Source: Ophiobolus disseminans (taxonomy: Eukaryota; Ascomycota; Dothideomycetes; Pleosporales; Phaeosphaeriaceae). From it: a stretch of DNA of 64,000 bases. Positions within the stretch are counted from its first letter, which is position 1, and each line of letters starts with the position of its first letter. The stretch is taken from positions 62,001 to 126,000 of the forward strand of contig MU006221.1 in NCBI GenBank assembly GCA_010093685.1. The letters are read 5' to 3'. This document shows, in pieces, positions 22,302-33,077 of the stretch. Position numbers and translations under genes: made by a program. A model generated the notes under the pieces. It saw nothing but the letters and a program-made list of their open reading frames with translations, had not been told where the DNA came from and ran no database searches.

Positions 22302-22586
22302 CTACTCCTTCTTGTCCGGGATGTCGTAGCAGCAGCCAATGTCCAAGACATTGTAAACTAAAAGTTAGAGGAATTTGTCAGTACATGTTCTTCGTGACAT
22401 TGCGGGCTAACAAAAGTGCATACATGTGCAGTCACGCTGGACGTAAAAGCCACCCTTCTTGTAACAGGTTGCCTTGGTCGTGCAGATGCCGGAGGGGTCG
22501 GAGCGACCACAAGGCGCCGGATACGGATCTTTTGGAGCAGCGATAGCGACAGCCGTGAACACAGCAACGATAGCGAGGAACTTCAT
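22302..22586 (-). CDS. Small secreted six-cysteine protein (72 residues)
   Basis: Exon 1 (22586-22424) and exon 2 (22357-22302) flank a 66-base intron with GTATGC donor and AACTTTTAG acceptor. The joined frame gives 72 residues, too short to stand out before splicing. A classical signal peptide is visible (MKFLAIVAVFTAVAIA, likely cut before residue 17 or 18). The mature part has six cysteines spaced C-x8-C-x5-C-x11-C-x9-CC and is Lys/Asp/Tyr-rich. A TATA-like run (tatata, 22695-22700) lies about 110 bases upstream on the coding strand. Size, signal and cysteine content fit a secreted effector candidate or a defensin-like antimicrobial peptide; neither can be chosen from sequence alone. Its position at the edge of a decayed, transposon-bearing segment is typical of fungal effector genes. 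Confidence 0.75.
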
Positions 22587-22989
22587 GTTGGCGGGACTTG
22601 AGCTTGGGGTGTGATGGTTAAGAGAAGAATGTGATGCAGTACGATTGGCTTGCGGAGTGGCTGATCCGAAAACAAGCAGCGATGATCCGAAGGCTATATA
22701 TCAACGACGAGCCGTACCTACAATCCAAGTGACATCACTGCGGCGTTCCAGACGTCTTCCTAGCTCTAGGGATCGAGAGCCAAAAATAGTTCAGTACGAT
22801 ATGGGAGGTACAAATGCACAGCGTTGCCCAATCCACGATCTGGAAGCACCATCACGCCCGTACCATCGTTTTGGGTATTTGCTGCATCTATATTCTTCTT
22901 TCACACGATTTATCGTCCCAGCCAATGTGCTACGTCGAGAAGGTCGCTCGACGATAGTGTTCATCTATGCATATTGATGTGGAGACACT

Positions 22990-23830
22990 AGCGAGACCGT
23001 TTAATTTGCGTTCCCCGGATTTTCGTATCTTTCCGTTGGTATTAAGCTCAACACGACGCTAGGATTTCTACCAGATTGAGAACGCTCGTACTGCATCTTA
23101 AAGTTGCTTTTGAGTCGCTCATGACGTAGTACTGTTGCCCCTTCTTTGAGAATCTTGAGCTCGCAAGAAACGTAGAATAACAAAAGACCCTGATGATACA
23201 CGCAGCACTCGCCTTAACTGCCGAGATGTCTTACTTAACTCCGCGCCATTCGTCACCTCATGCTTCTCGATGTCGTAGTATTATCATGCGACTTCATCTA
23301 GCTTTTCAAACTCCCAGATAGTCTTTCTTAGATCTCGCTTATCGACGTTCGCGGTGCTTTTATTGGCAGAGGTTTGTCCCGGATGCCATTGCAAAACATG
23401 CCGCCACTACGTCAGTTACTGCATCCAAACGAGATAACTCGCAATGCCTGGAACTTAAAGTATCCTACCGAACTATGTGTACGCGCATACCTTCCTAGGA
23501 CTTGGAATACGGACTCTCAAGCCGTCATTTGAAGATCGCGAAGCCGCTGCAGATTACGCTTCCCACCAAAATTGCTAGCGAAGTCTATCAACAGCGTATC
23601 TCTGTTGGGGTTCAGGATATCTAGAGGGTGACTTACGTTACCTTTGCTGGTACCTAGCACCCTGATTTCGCAAGCCTTTGGATCCTTTTGTACTGCGTAA
23701 CGCAACCCATAAGTATGGAAATTTCCTCGCTCATTAATTCTATCAGATCCCGTTTGACCTTCACGGGGAAATAGCAGTGGTTGTTGTGCTAGCACAGTGT
23801 GGATGATTCTAACATTGTTCGCACAATGTC
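22990..23830 (-). pseudogene. Decayed 2EXR-like protein gene
   Basis: A minus-strand frame at 23795-23517 contains a segment resembling the middle of 2EXR-type fungal proteins: LDILNPNRDTLLIDFAS, then KRNLQRLRDLQ. Downstream, further protein-like pieces appear in shifting frames with stops between them, such as DKRDLRKTIWEFEKLDEV near 23300-23345. No intact gene can be assembled. The family resemblance is weak and rests on short motifs. 2EXR proteins are an F-box-like expanded family in Dothideomycetes and Leotiomycetes. It may instead be an unrelated hypothetical gene. Confidence 0.3.
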
Positions 23831-24164
23831 ATTGAGAGCTTTCGCGATTCCAGGAACATATTTAGCAACTCCTTTCCTTCCAGAACAACCAACTCACAAC
23901 CAGTAGCGTTCTCACCCGCATCGCCATGGACTCCATAGAACAACTTCACATCCACAGTTCAAACGGCGTGCCAATGTAAGGGCCTAAGCCTTGATGGATG
24001 TTCCTTGGCCTATGGCCTCAGTTCTGCTGAAGTGGTGGTTGTGGCTGAGGTGTGGCTCACCACGTCCACAGGTTCTTATTGGCTGCAACCAATCTGAGCC
24101 GAGACTTTCATCTGGTCTCTAGAAGACTGTATTAAATTCATCACTGTTTACCTTGCACTTATGG

Positions 24165-25260
24165 TCAACCCATCGCACCCTTACAGCCAAGCACCGTCGG
24201 CGTTGCGTACTCCTTGAACGCAAACTTAGTTACAAAGGCGTCGCTAATCGGCCTGTACTGCCCTAGCTGCTGCTGTAAAGTTAGCTATTCTGAGTCACGC
24301 TCTAGATGCTGCAACAGCTAGTTGTCTACCGCTGTAAACACCGATGCTACGTTGACTATGAGTTTGCCCAGCGCAACGCCACTACCGCCTTCGTGCGGCA
24401 TACCCATGAACATAATGCCGTACGTTAACAGCTTGATCGCGCGGCGCTCTTCGAGGGCGCCTCAGTGGGCAGCGGCCAAGTAGATGAGCGCCTGTAGCTG
24501 TTAGTTGAGTGCGCTACAGAAGCTGTAGAAATCGCACTTACGCTCTTAACAATGATCCGCCTAGACTATACGCTATGAAGATGATTGGCCGCTTACTTGT
24601 CTGCCCTAACTTAGCTTTTGTCTGTTCTCTAGTCTGTCCACTAAGCACCTCTTCAAGCACAGGTCCAACACCAGCGTTTGCGCATGGTTGAACAGGTACT
24701 AGCAGCTCACCCGCAACCCGCTGTGCGTGTTCGCGTCGTAGCCCCAGCTAAGTATGCGCGCATTGAGTAGGTCATGGGGGAGCAGGTTGCGCAGCCAGTT
24801 GACGCCGCCACTTGTTGTCTATGTCTTCTTGCGGTGTCCGTTCAGGCCATGGATGGCAACGATACTGCAGTCTTGTTAGCTGTGCACACGCAAAAAAGCA
24901 TTAAGGAGCATACTTGACAACTGGGTTGGTGCCTTCAGCTACCACTTGCAAGCCGTGTGCGACTGCTGCAGCTGCCTCTGCTGACGCTGAGGATGCTGAG
25001 AGGTCTGCAGGAGTCTGCCTGTGTGTTAGTACGCATGAGACGGAAGGCTGCCTAGGAGAAGTACCTTCGTCTTGTTCTTCGAGCCAAAGCCAAAGAGTTG
25101 TGGCCATCGCGTTGCCTCAGGGCCAAAGGATATGTGGTGTAGGATGGAGGATGCGTAGCAGCATCGTGCGCGAGGGCTGTCGCAAGGCTGAGCTGCACGG
25201 CTGCTGCAGGATGCTGGCGGTTGAGGCGAAAGAGGCTGCCTAGTTGCTGTTGTCGTTGGC
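24165..25260 (-). pseudogene. Decayed NLR-type gene, SesB-like alpha/beta-hydrolase N-terminal domain
   Basis: Reading the minus strand through three ordinary introns gives the N-terminal hydrolase domain typical of fungal NOD-like receptors. One intron has a perfect TACTAAC branch site at about 25032; another is GTAAGT...CAACTAACAGCTACAG at about 24500-24550. Motifs in order: NIVAIHGLNGH, GVNWLRNLLPHDL, ARILSWGYDANTHS, RPIIFIAYSLGG (nucleophile elbow, normally AHSLGG), KLLTYGIMFMGMPH, then VASVF and KFAFKEYATPTV. Family knowledge places an NB-ARC or NACHT domain and repeats after this, but nothing follows here. In-frame stops occur at 24819-24821, 24318-24320 and 24285-24287, and in AAAH-stop-GALEE. 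A one-base loss after SLGG shifts the frame. At least two stops stand where relatives have Trp. The receptor is dead and truncated. Confidence 0.75.
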
Positions 25261-25720
25261 TGTTCGTAGTTCAGCCCGCTCAGCTTGCCAACCCCGCTGA
25301 ACGTCGCATACTGGTAGTCGGCTGCCGCAAGCCGCACTGTCGAGGCAGGCCCGAAACACCACACAATCGTAATACAACAGCTATATAGCCATTCACAAAT
25401 TCAGCCGCAACAGCGCGCGAGAAGAAGCCGATTTCGCTAAGCACTGTACAGTATGCACATCTACATCGTCTTAATACATCCGCGCTACCGGGGCCCTCCA
25501 TAGCACTGCTGGGTCCTTATCCTTTGCGACCTTGCATCACCTTTGCCTTGCCAAGGATTAGCGATCTGGTTGATCATCGAACATTGGCTTCCTTGTTGAT
25601 TTCAAACAAAAACTGGTTCTGATCTTGGAGGAGAGCAAATTCGGCAAAGGATATTTGTGCGGCGCATGTAAGCTTTTGCACGTGCCTTTGTATACGGTGC
25701 GCACTTTTGTTGTAGAGCCC

Positions 25721-27061
25721 TCAATTATTCTGTTTTATGAGATTGTGCAGCAACGCAAGAGCCTCTATTGTCACTGGCATTACAGGCGTTTGAGGTTCTT
25801 CATCTTTGGGGATGGATGTCACTACCTTAGTAACTTCTAGCATAGTGGCTACATCTAGAGGCCTCGGTGTGTGTCTAAAGACTCTCTCTGGGTTAAACAG
25901 AAATAGGCCAGTTGTAGCCCATACTACCAAGATTTTTCTTTTGCTTAATGCTTTATCTCTTGCAGGACTGTAAAGAGAAGTAGAATGCTCCTTGCTAACT
26001 ATGTCCACACCTCTACGGTTAAGTTGTTCCACCTGGTCACAATAGGCTGTCTTCAATAGGGCAAAAGGCCTAACATTGCAGGGCTGCAGCTTGTGAGAGG
26101 TGTGAGAGGGAAGACAGCATAGAATGATGTTGTTCTTAAAGCAAACTTCTAGGATCTCAAGTGTCTTGTGGGTCCCAAATCCATCACATATTAGTACTTG
26201 TGGCTTTCCCTTGGCCTTAGACTGGGTTTGCGGATCGAACACATGCGTCAGCCACTCTAGACTAATCTTAGAGTTGTTGTATCCGTTTGCAGAATGAGCA
26301 TAATACCACCCAGGGTTGGGTAAGTAGTCCAATTGCTCCAATGGGTTAAAGCTGGCCAGATGATTAGAGGTAGCAGCGACTTACCGTCAGCGCTTATGCA
26401 CTCTATTGCAGAACCATTGTGCGCTTGACGCCCACCCCTCTATAATCACGCAGGTCATCCTTACCTACAAGTACCTTGACAGAGCCAAGCTTGCTTAGCA
26501 TGACTCCTGTCTTGTCCATGTTGTACACATTTTCTAGTTGGATGTCTGGATCTTCTAATACCTTGGTTATCACCTTAAACCTCTCCTTGATTTTGTAGTA
26601 CATATTGTTCTTGTGATGCTTCCAGTCCATTACTTTGACTCTTCTCGCTTTGAGTTCAGGGTGACGTTTTTCAAAGGCCCAAGGCCAATTCTTGCCAGGA
26701 GGCTTGATAAGATTGTTTGTCGTAACGCTGGACTGCCGGTGGGCAATGCTGAAGGCTAGTGAGGGAAGAAATTTGATCCGCACAGGATGTCCAAGACTGG
26801 ACATAAGTAGCAAGAACTTGACCATGGCTTTTCCTCCTCTGCAGTGAGGTATTGCTTGCTCTGGGCATGCTCCGCTTTTGAGCGTCGCCCATGTGCTTGA
26901 TGATATACCATCGTCAGAGGAACATCGCCCCGGCCGGCTAGCGCAGCATATGTCCTAGGTATATGTGCGGGTAAAGCTTGCGCCAGGACCTGGCTGGCAC
27001 GATCCATAGCGGTTGGGGTGGTACAAATGAGACCCCGAGGCCAACAGGACTGAGGGTTCAT
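25721..27061 (-). mobile_element. Frameshifted pogo/Tc1-mariner-type transposase relic
   Basis: Three overlapping minus-strand pieces rebuild one transposase order. 27061-26830 holds the HTH region, with RASQVLAQAL then RTYAALAGRGDVPLTMVYHQAHGRRS. 26825-26403 holds the CENP-B-type HTH and the first part of the DDE domain, with VYNMDKTGVMLSKLG. 26341-25721 holds QVLICDGFGTHKTLEIL, LPSHTSHKLQPCNV and onward. The pieces are out of frame with each other. One shift is near 26830 (after AEEEK), one near 26405 (after RTMV, continuing as AIECISADG in another frame), and one near 26330. The DNA between them still encodes transposase in a third frame. The acidic residues of the triad are partly visible (the Asp in VYNMDKTG and that in LICDGFG). 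Terminal inverted repeats were not identified. The element is inactive in cis. Confidence 0.85.
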
Positions 27062-27449
27062 GTAAGCCTAGGGCACCTTGCATAGTCACGTGGATCATCC
27101 GCCAGCCAGTCAGCCCACTACTTCATGTATATAAGCTTAGATCACGGACATCTCAGCCCAGGACACACAACACTTCACAATACACCTTACATCACACTCC
27201 ATGTCCTGCTTCCAACTGCTTACACATTTCGTTGAGGGGGGTTTTTCGACCAGCAAGAAGGGACGTTACGGTGACAATATATCGTGACGGTATTAGTATT
27301 TGTAAACACCGCCGTGTACAATACTGCGTCACGCAGTTCACAGGCGCAGACTGAGTATTCTAATACAACAAAGAACCCTCAATCTCAAATGACTCACAAC
27401 GATTTCCGGCCACGATATCCTCATTCAACTCCCATGAAATCTCACAGCA

Positions 27450-27881
27450 TCATCCGACCCAACACCCCACACTCCCCCACTTCAACTCTTGGATGTTAGA
27501 ATGCCCAGGACATCTAAACTCCCTATTCCATGTGTCAGCACAGTTCACCCAATGTTTGATCCAACAAGCTCGCAAAAGCCGTACTCACTTTACACCGTTG
27601 ACAACCAGCGCCGCGCCCTTGCCATCCGCCTCCGTGTAAAATATACAATACACGCCCAGATCAGGTCCGATGGAGTGGAACTTCATGCTTTCTTTTTGCG
27701 AAATAAACTGTCTGACAGGATGGAAGCCGCAGTCTTGCGCGAAGTTGGAGCCCTGGCAGATGTAGACACCGCGGTCGGCCACGGGCTTGGGCTTGAGGCA
27801 GGTGAAGAGGTTGGGGAGTAGAGAGCTACTAACGACGAGTGGGGCGAGGAGGGCTAGGAAGGCCAGGGCGTGGGCGAACAT
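27450..27881 (-). CDS. Small secreted six-cysteine protein (121 residues), crystallin-like pattern
   Basis: Exon 1 (27881-27589) and exon 2 (27522-27450) with a 66-base intron (GTGAGT donor, GCTGAC branch, AATAG acceptor) give 121 residues. Without the intron the frame stops immediately after the donor. A signal peptide covers about residues 1-19 (MFAHALAFLALLAPLVVSS). Cysteines stand at 28, 42, 51, 79, 102 and 118. The pattern GVYICQGSNFAQDC, then SIGPDLGVYCIFYTE, then DGKG resembles small fungal secreted proteins with a beta/gamma-crystallin-like fold. Exon 2 adds the last two cysteines, making an even number, which supports the spliced model. It is likely extracellular. The role is unknown; effector candidate by size and by location beside the transposon relic. 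Confidence 0.7.
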
Positions 27882-30866
27882 TCCTTTTTTTTAAGGCGAG
27901 GGGCTCGTGGATTGACGATGATGATGACGTGAAGTAATTTGTTTTCCGGGATGCAATTATCGCAGCGTCCTGATTATACATTTCCAGGAACTTCAAGAAC
28001 TAAATAACATTCTTCACCATCGCTTGAGTGCTGTGTAAAATCTCTCCACCTACGCTTCCGTCTCGGATCCGGGTCTACTTTTAGACCCTGCGCGGGATGC
28101 CTGAGGCGCACCTGCAAAGCCTCGTTTCGAAACCGCTGCGCCTCATCATGAAAATCCTTTCACAGGACCCTTTTGTCAACAACTAATCTTCTTTCATCCA
28201 TGTGTTAACATTACAGTTGGTGGGCGAACGTAGCGTTGTGCAGTTCGGTCGCCGAATTACTATCCGGCAGTCATGCCCCCTTTATGCACCAGGAAACCAA
28301 GCCGCATCTTTGGATTGTTGTGCTTGGAGGAGCAGAGCATTATGATCTTGGATGCCGGCATTGGAGTTGTAGGATACTGTGCAATGCGACTGCACTTTGT
28401 GATAATAGCTGGATAACGCGTTGCGAGCGGAGCTTCCTTGCCTAGTGTTCACAGCAGGTCCATCTGCGTCTGTAAGATACAGCATTGCACGTACTCATCG
28501 GCACGCGAAACCCAGGTGATAGAGGTCTATTGCTGTCAATCATCGGGCAATGACTGTTAAGATCCCGTTTTGAACAAATATCGTGTTGACCTAGGACCCT
28601 TCATCGTCCGACATGTTCTGGTTGACGACTAGCTGTGTACACGATGTTCGAAGATGGGATGCACGGTTTACCACTGAAATAGTGTATGTGCTACAGCCCA
28701 ATGACTTTTGGCAGACTGTTGTGTAAAAACATGCTTCGTCAAGTGTCAAGTGTCACGGCTGTCCAGCTAAAAAGAGAAGTGCCAAGTCTGATACCCAAAC
28801 ACGATCGAGCACAATGATGGGAGAGAGTTTCGTGATCATACCATTGTGCATCTTGAGCACATGGGGTCTTGTTATATGACCAATGCTCTTGCCGATGCGG
28901 AGGGATAAGCATGTTCTCCAGATGTTTCTTGCTCGTATCTAGTAGCGGGATAGGATTCCTGCAAATGACGCGCAGCGAAGAAGGTGTGTTTGAGTCCATG
29001 TACTTTCTGTAAGATATCGATTCGAAACAGTATCGGTGGATGTCTGGTCAAACATGGTGGAACAATTGTGGAATCAGTGTTGATGGGACGATGCAGCAAC
29101 GATCCTACCGGGACTCATTGTGCTATAGCGCGCGTGTTTTTGCCTCCGGAGGCAAGAACTCTTTCCCAAAGCACAGCGGCCACTCCCAACTTCACACTTT
29201 CAAATCCACACACATGACGTTCTTCTTGCAGTCGCGAAGAGTGTCCAAGCCAACTTCACCCCCCACAGTCACCTATTAAAGCCGTGAAAGACGATCGCCA
29301 GCGATGCCAAGACCGTGGCGCTATTCCAGCCGCCTGAGAGCCCCGAAGTCGGACTGCTGGAACCTACATTAAAATTCCATCGGCCATGGATATCTGTTGA
29401 GCATCACGAACTCGTCGACATATTGCTGTCGCAGCAACAAAAAGGTTCCAATGTTTCCCAAACCGACGTCACGTGAGAGGGTCCGGTTCGTGTGCATTGG
29501 ATGCTGCAAAGGATTAACAGAATCACAAACACAACGACTTCAGTGCGACAAAGAATAAAAGAAGATGCACCCCGATTTCCTGGAATATGACTGAGAATGA
29601 TCGCTGGACGTGCATCGAAACTATTGGCAATGCATCAAGAGTTGAAATAGTCCCAGCAGCAGCAGTCAAGAGTTGGACCTGAGAACGAAAAGCATAGGCC
29701 TTGGCAGATCTTCACGAGACTGGAATTGCAGTGTTTTCGTGCAGGGCGATAGCTTTGCGCAGAAACGACATTAAGTCCGGAAAACAAGCAAGAAGAAGAG
29801 AAAACGCGACATGATACCGTCGCATCTTTGAATCAGTGGACGGCCAGGCTGTTTTCAAGGTCATGGGGATGAGGACGAGATCGGGCTGATCAACCAGCAA
29901 ACCTGAACGGGAAAACGCACCCTTATCGTGAGCATCAGCAAATACGAAGTATGGAGAGGGCCGATGCGCGCAAAATTGCAGACCGGAGTTGCTGCTCGTA
30001 TCGGGCGTGATTCCATCATCTCTCCACCTCGCGGCTTGTGCCTGACCGGGCAGGTGCTTTAGCTGTTCGGAAACAGCTCTGCTGTCGGGAAACCGAACGA
30101 GAGAGTGCGCAAATGTCGCGCTGGAAGGATGGTAACGCTGTGTGCAGCTGTCGCACGCGAACGACATAGGTAGAGCTGCCACACCGTACTCTACCGTGCA
30201 TGAGCTTCACCCTCAGAGACTGTGCCTGAACGAACATCTCAAGCTGGAATATCGAAATTGGCAACGAGGCAACAGTGGCAACACAGACCTCCGACGAACT
30301 TTAGGATCATCAACTGTGGTTTTCGTACCTGCCTTTTTCGGTGCGCCGTTTTACCCGCCACCTCTTCGCGTTAGCCGGCTTGCCTTGGCCTCCAACGCCA
30401 CCATTTCTTAGCGGCTTTCGACCTGCCCGCATGTGATGACCCAACCACCTAAGAAGCCAAGCGGCCTTATATTGTGGGTCCACGATTGCGGGACATGTGG
30501 AACAAATGGCGATAGAGCCACAGGCAGTCATGCATTTTAGCTCCTCAGCGAGCCGAGCTTGTTTGTGCGCATGCAGCAGTAAACCACAACAGGCAGGAGA
30601 CATGGCAGCCAGCTGTTATCTGATGTGCTTCTGAATGGTAGCGGCCAGGAGCAAGGCTCAAAATGATGACATCGATGGCGATGCATGCAGGCCACAGTAC
30701 GATGACAGCGCCAGGTACGACGTGATCCCCGCTGGTAAAATGCTGCATGGCCAGGATCCTGGTAAACCCAGCAGCCTGGCATTCAAATAAGCTTGCTGCC
30801 CTTCCCAGAAGTTTTGTTCAACATCGACCTCATCTATTGGCTTTCCACAAGCTGGTCGCGTTGAAA
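27882..30866. other. 3-kb gene-poor stretch
   Basis: Short open frames occur on both strands (for example 29712-30182, minus) but lack signal peptides, domains, splice support or protein-like composition. The last 150 bases are the upstream region of the DPP-V gene, which contains the CT-rich leader before 30867. Nothing else can be supported. Confidence 0.5.
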
Positions 30867-33077
30867 ATGGCACGCTATCTAGGAATTGCAACAGCTCTGG
30901 CTGCCACTGGCGCCTTCGCGCTGACCCCAGAGTACGTACCAAGTCTCAACCTTCATTTGTGAAACACTCGTTAATTAATCTACAGGCAGCTTCTAAGCAC
31001 CCCGCGTCGCGGTGTTGCTGACCCAAGTCCGGACGGAACAATCGCCTTGTCGTCCATCTCGCAATACTCTTTTGAGAAGCAATCCTCAAAGCGTGGCATA
31101 AACCTCATAGATCTGAATACTGGAAAGATCTCAGATTCTGGCTGGAATAGCTCCGAAGTCAGCGAATATCAATGGTTGCCTGGCACAAGTACTGGCATCA
31201 TTTACATCAACGGCACGGGCGAGAACCCAGGAGGCGTTTCGCTATGGATTGGAGACGTCAAAAAGCCCAATGGCAGCACCAAGGTTGCTGAGCTAGACGC
31301 GCCGTACTCCGGCTTGAAGGTTGCCAACACCTCTTCCGGTGATCTACATTTCTTGGTCAACACGCTTGCCTACCCCAACGGCACGGCGTTCAACCCAGAG
31401 ACAGCAGAGACTCCACGAAGCAGTGCACGCTTCTACTCTGACATTTATCCACGTCATTGGGATACGTGGCTCACAAAACAACGATACAACGTCTTCGCTG
31501 GCGTTTTGTCGTCCAACGGTAGCTATTCTCTTGCAGGAAAGGGGCTCCGCAATCTCAATCACGGTGTGAACTACACTGCAACACAGTCTGAGACGCCTGT
31601 GCAGCCATTTGGCGATTCCAGTGACTACGCCATCAGTCCCGATGGCTCTCTGTACGCATTCCTCAGCAAGGCACCGCAGCTGAACAAGGCCAACTACACC
31701 GCCAGCTACATTTACCTGGGCGCTTTCGCCAGCTCAGAAGTAGCGGTGGCTTTCAACGGCCCTGATTCAGAGGCTTACAAGGCTGGCCACCAGGGTGCTT
31801 CTGGACAGCCTTCCTTCTCCCCCGACAGCACCAAGCTTGCCTATATCCAGCAAGATGAGGACTTTTATGAGTCGGACCTGTGGCAGCTCTACGCCATTGA
31901 CGTGGCTGCGCAAAGTGGGAAGGTGTCCGTGAGTAACTGGAAGGCGTTGAGCGCTGGTTTTGACCGATGGGTACAAGGTCCCCTCATCTGGGCGCACGAT
32001 GGAGAGTCCGTTTATGGAACAGCTGAGGACTACGCACGTGTCAAGATATTCAACTTCCCCGTTTCTGGCGGTAGCGACTTTAAGCCTTTGACTTCCAACA
32101 CCACAGTATCTTCCTACTCTCTGCTTCCCGACTCCTCCATTCTTGTCACGGCATCCGCGATCTGGACGCCGACTGAGTACTACACCCTCTCTAATGGCAC
32201 CAAGAAGTCTTTGTTCAACGCTGCCGAAGTCGACAAAAACCTTGTTGGCCTGAGCTCTTCCACCGTCTCGGAGATCTTCTACAACGGCTCCGACCCCAAC
32301 CTCAAGCAGCAGCTGCATGCGATGGTCGTGAAGCCTACCAACTGGGTTGCGAACAAAACCTACCCACTCGCCTTCATCATCCACGGCGGACCTCAAGGCT
32401 CCAATGCCAACGGGTGGAGCAATCGCTGGAACCCACAAACGTGGGCCGATCAGGGCTACATCGTCGTTGCGCCAAACCCGACAGGCTCTACTGGGTTCGG
32501 ACAATACTTGATCGATGCCATTCAGGGCAACTGGGGAAGTTACCCTTACGAGGATCTTGTCAATGCATGGAAATATGTTCGTGATAACATGGATTGGATT
32601 GACACCGACAACGGCATTGCAGCTGGTGCATCATACGGAGGCTACATGACCAACTGGATTCAGTCTAATGACTTGGGCAATGAGTTCAAATGTCTTGTTA
32701 CGCACGACGGCATCTCCAACACACAAGGTGCTTGGGCTACGGAGGAATTGTGGTTTATCCGCCACGACTACAATGGCAGCATCTGGGAGTCGGACGCGTA
32801 TGACAAGTGGAACCCCATGAACCACATCGCCAACTGGTCTACCCCGCAATTTGTTGTTCACAACACCCTCGATTACCGCCTACCCGAGAGCGACGGTCTT
32901 GCCTTGTTTAACATTCTGCAAGCGCGTGGCGTTCCTTCGCGCTTCCTCAACTTCCCTGATGAGAACCATTGGGTGCTGAACCAAGAGAACAGCTTGGTCT
33001 GGCACACTGAGATCTTCAACTGGATCAACCACTACTCCAAGGGTACGCCTTTGGACGATGTGCCGATTGGCAACTGA
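30867..33077 (+). CDS. dpp5: Secreted dipeptidyl-peptidase V (S9 prolyl oligopeptidase family)
   Basis: Exon 1 (30867-30931) and exon 2 (30986-33077) flank a 54-base intron and give 718 residues, the usual length for fungal DPP-V. The signal peptide MARYLGIATALAATGAFA lies in exon 1. Residues about 30-430 form the N-terminal propeller-type region, with many N-glycosylation sequons. The C-terminal alpha/beta-hydrolase domain carries the triad: Ser571 in GASYGGYM, Asp651 in HNTLDYRLPESDG, His683 in DENHWVL. The oxyanion-region motif IHGGPQGS is present. The enzyme releases dipeptides such as X-Ala from peptide N-termini outside the cell and in some fungi is a major secreted antigen. A peptide transporter follows 1.9 kb downstream on the same strand. 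Confidence 0.93.

Noticed and set aside
23926..23976. Possible orphan first exon (MDSIEQLHIHSSNGVPM followed by gtaagg)
   Set aside because: Good start context and donor-like end, but no downstream exon could be joined.
29712..30182. 156-codon minus-strand frame
   Set aside because: No signal peptide, domain, splice context or protein-like composition.
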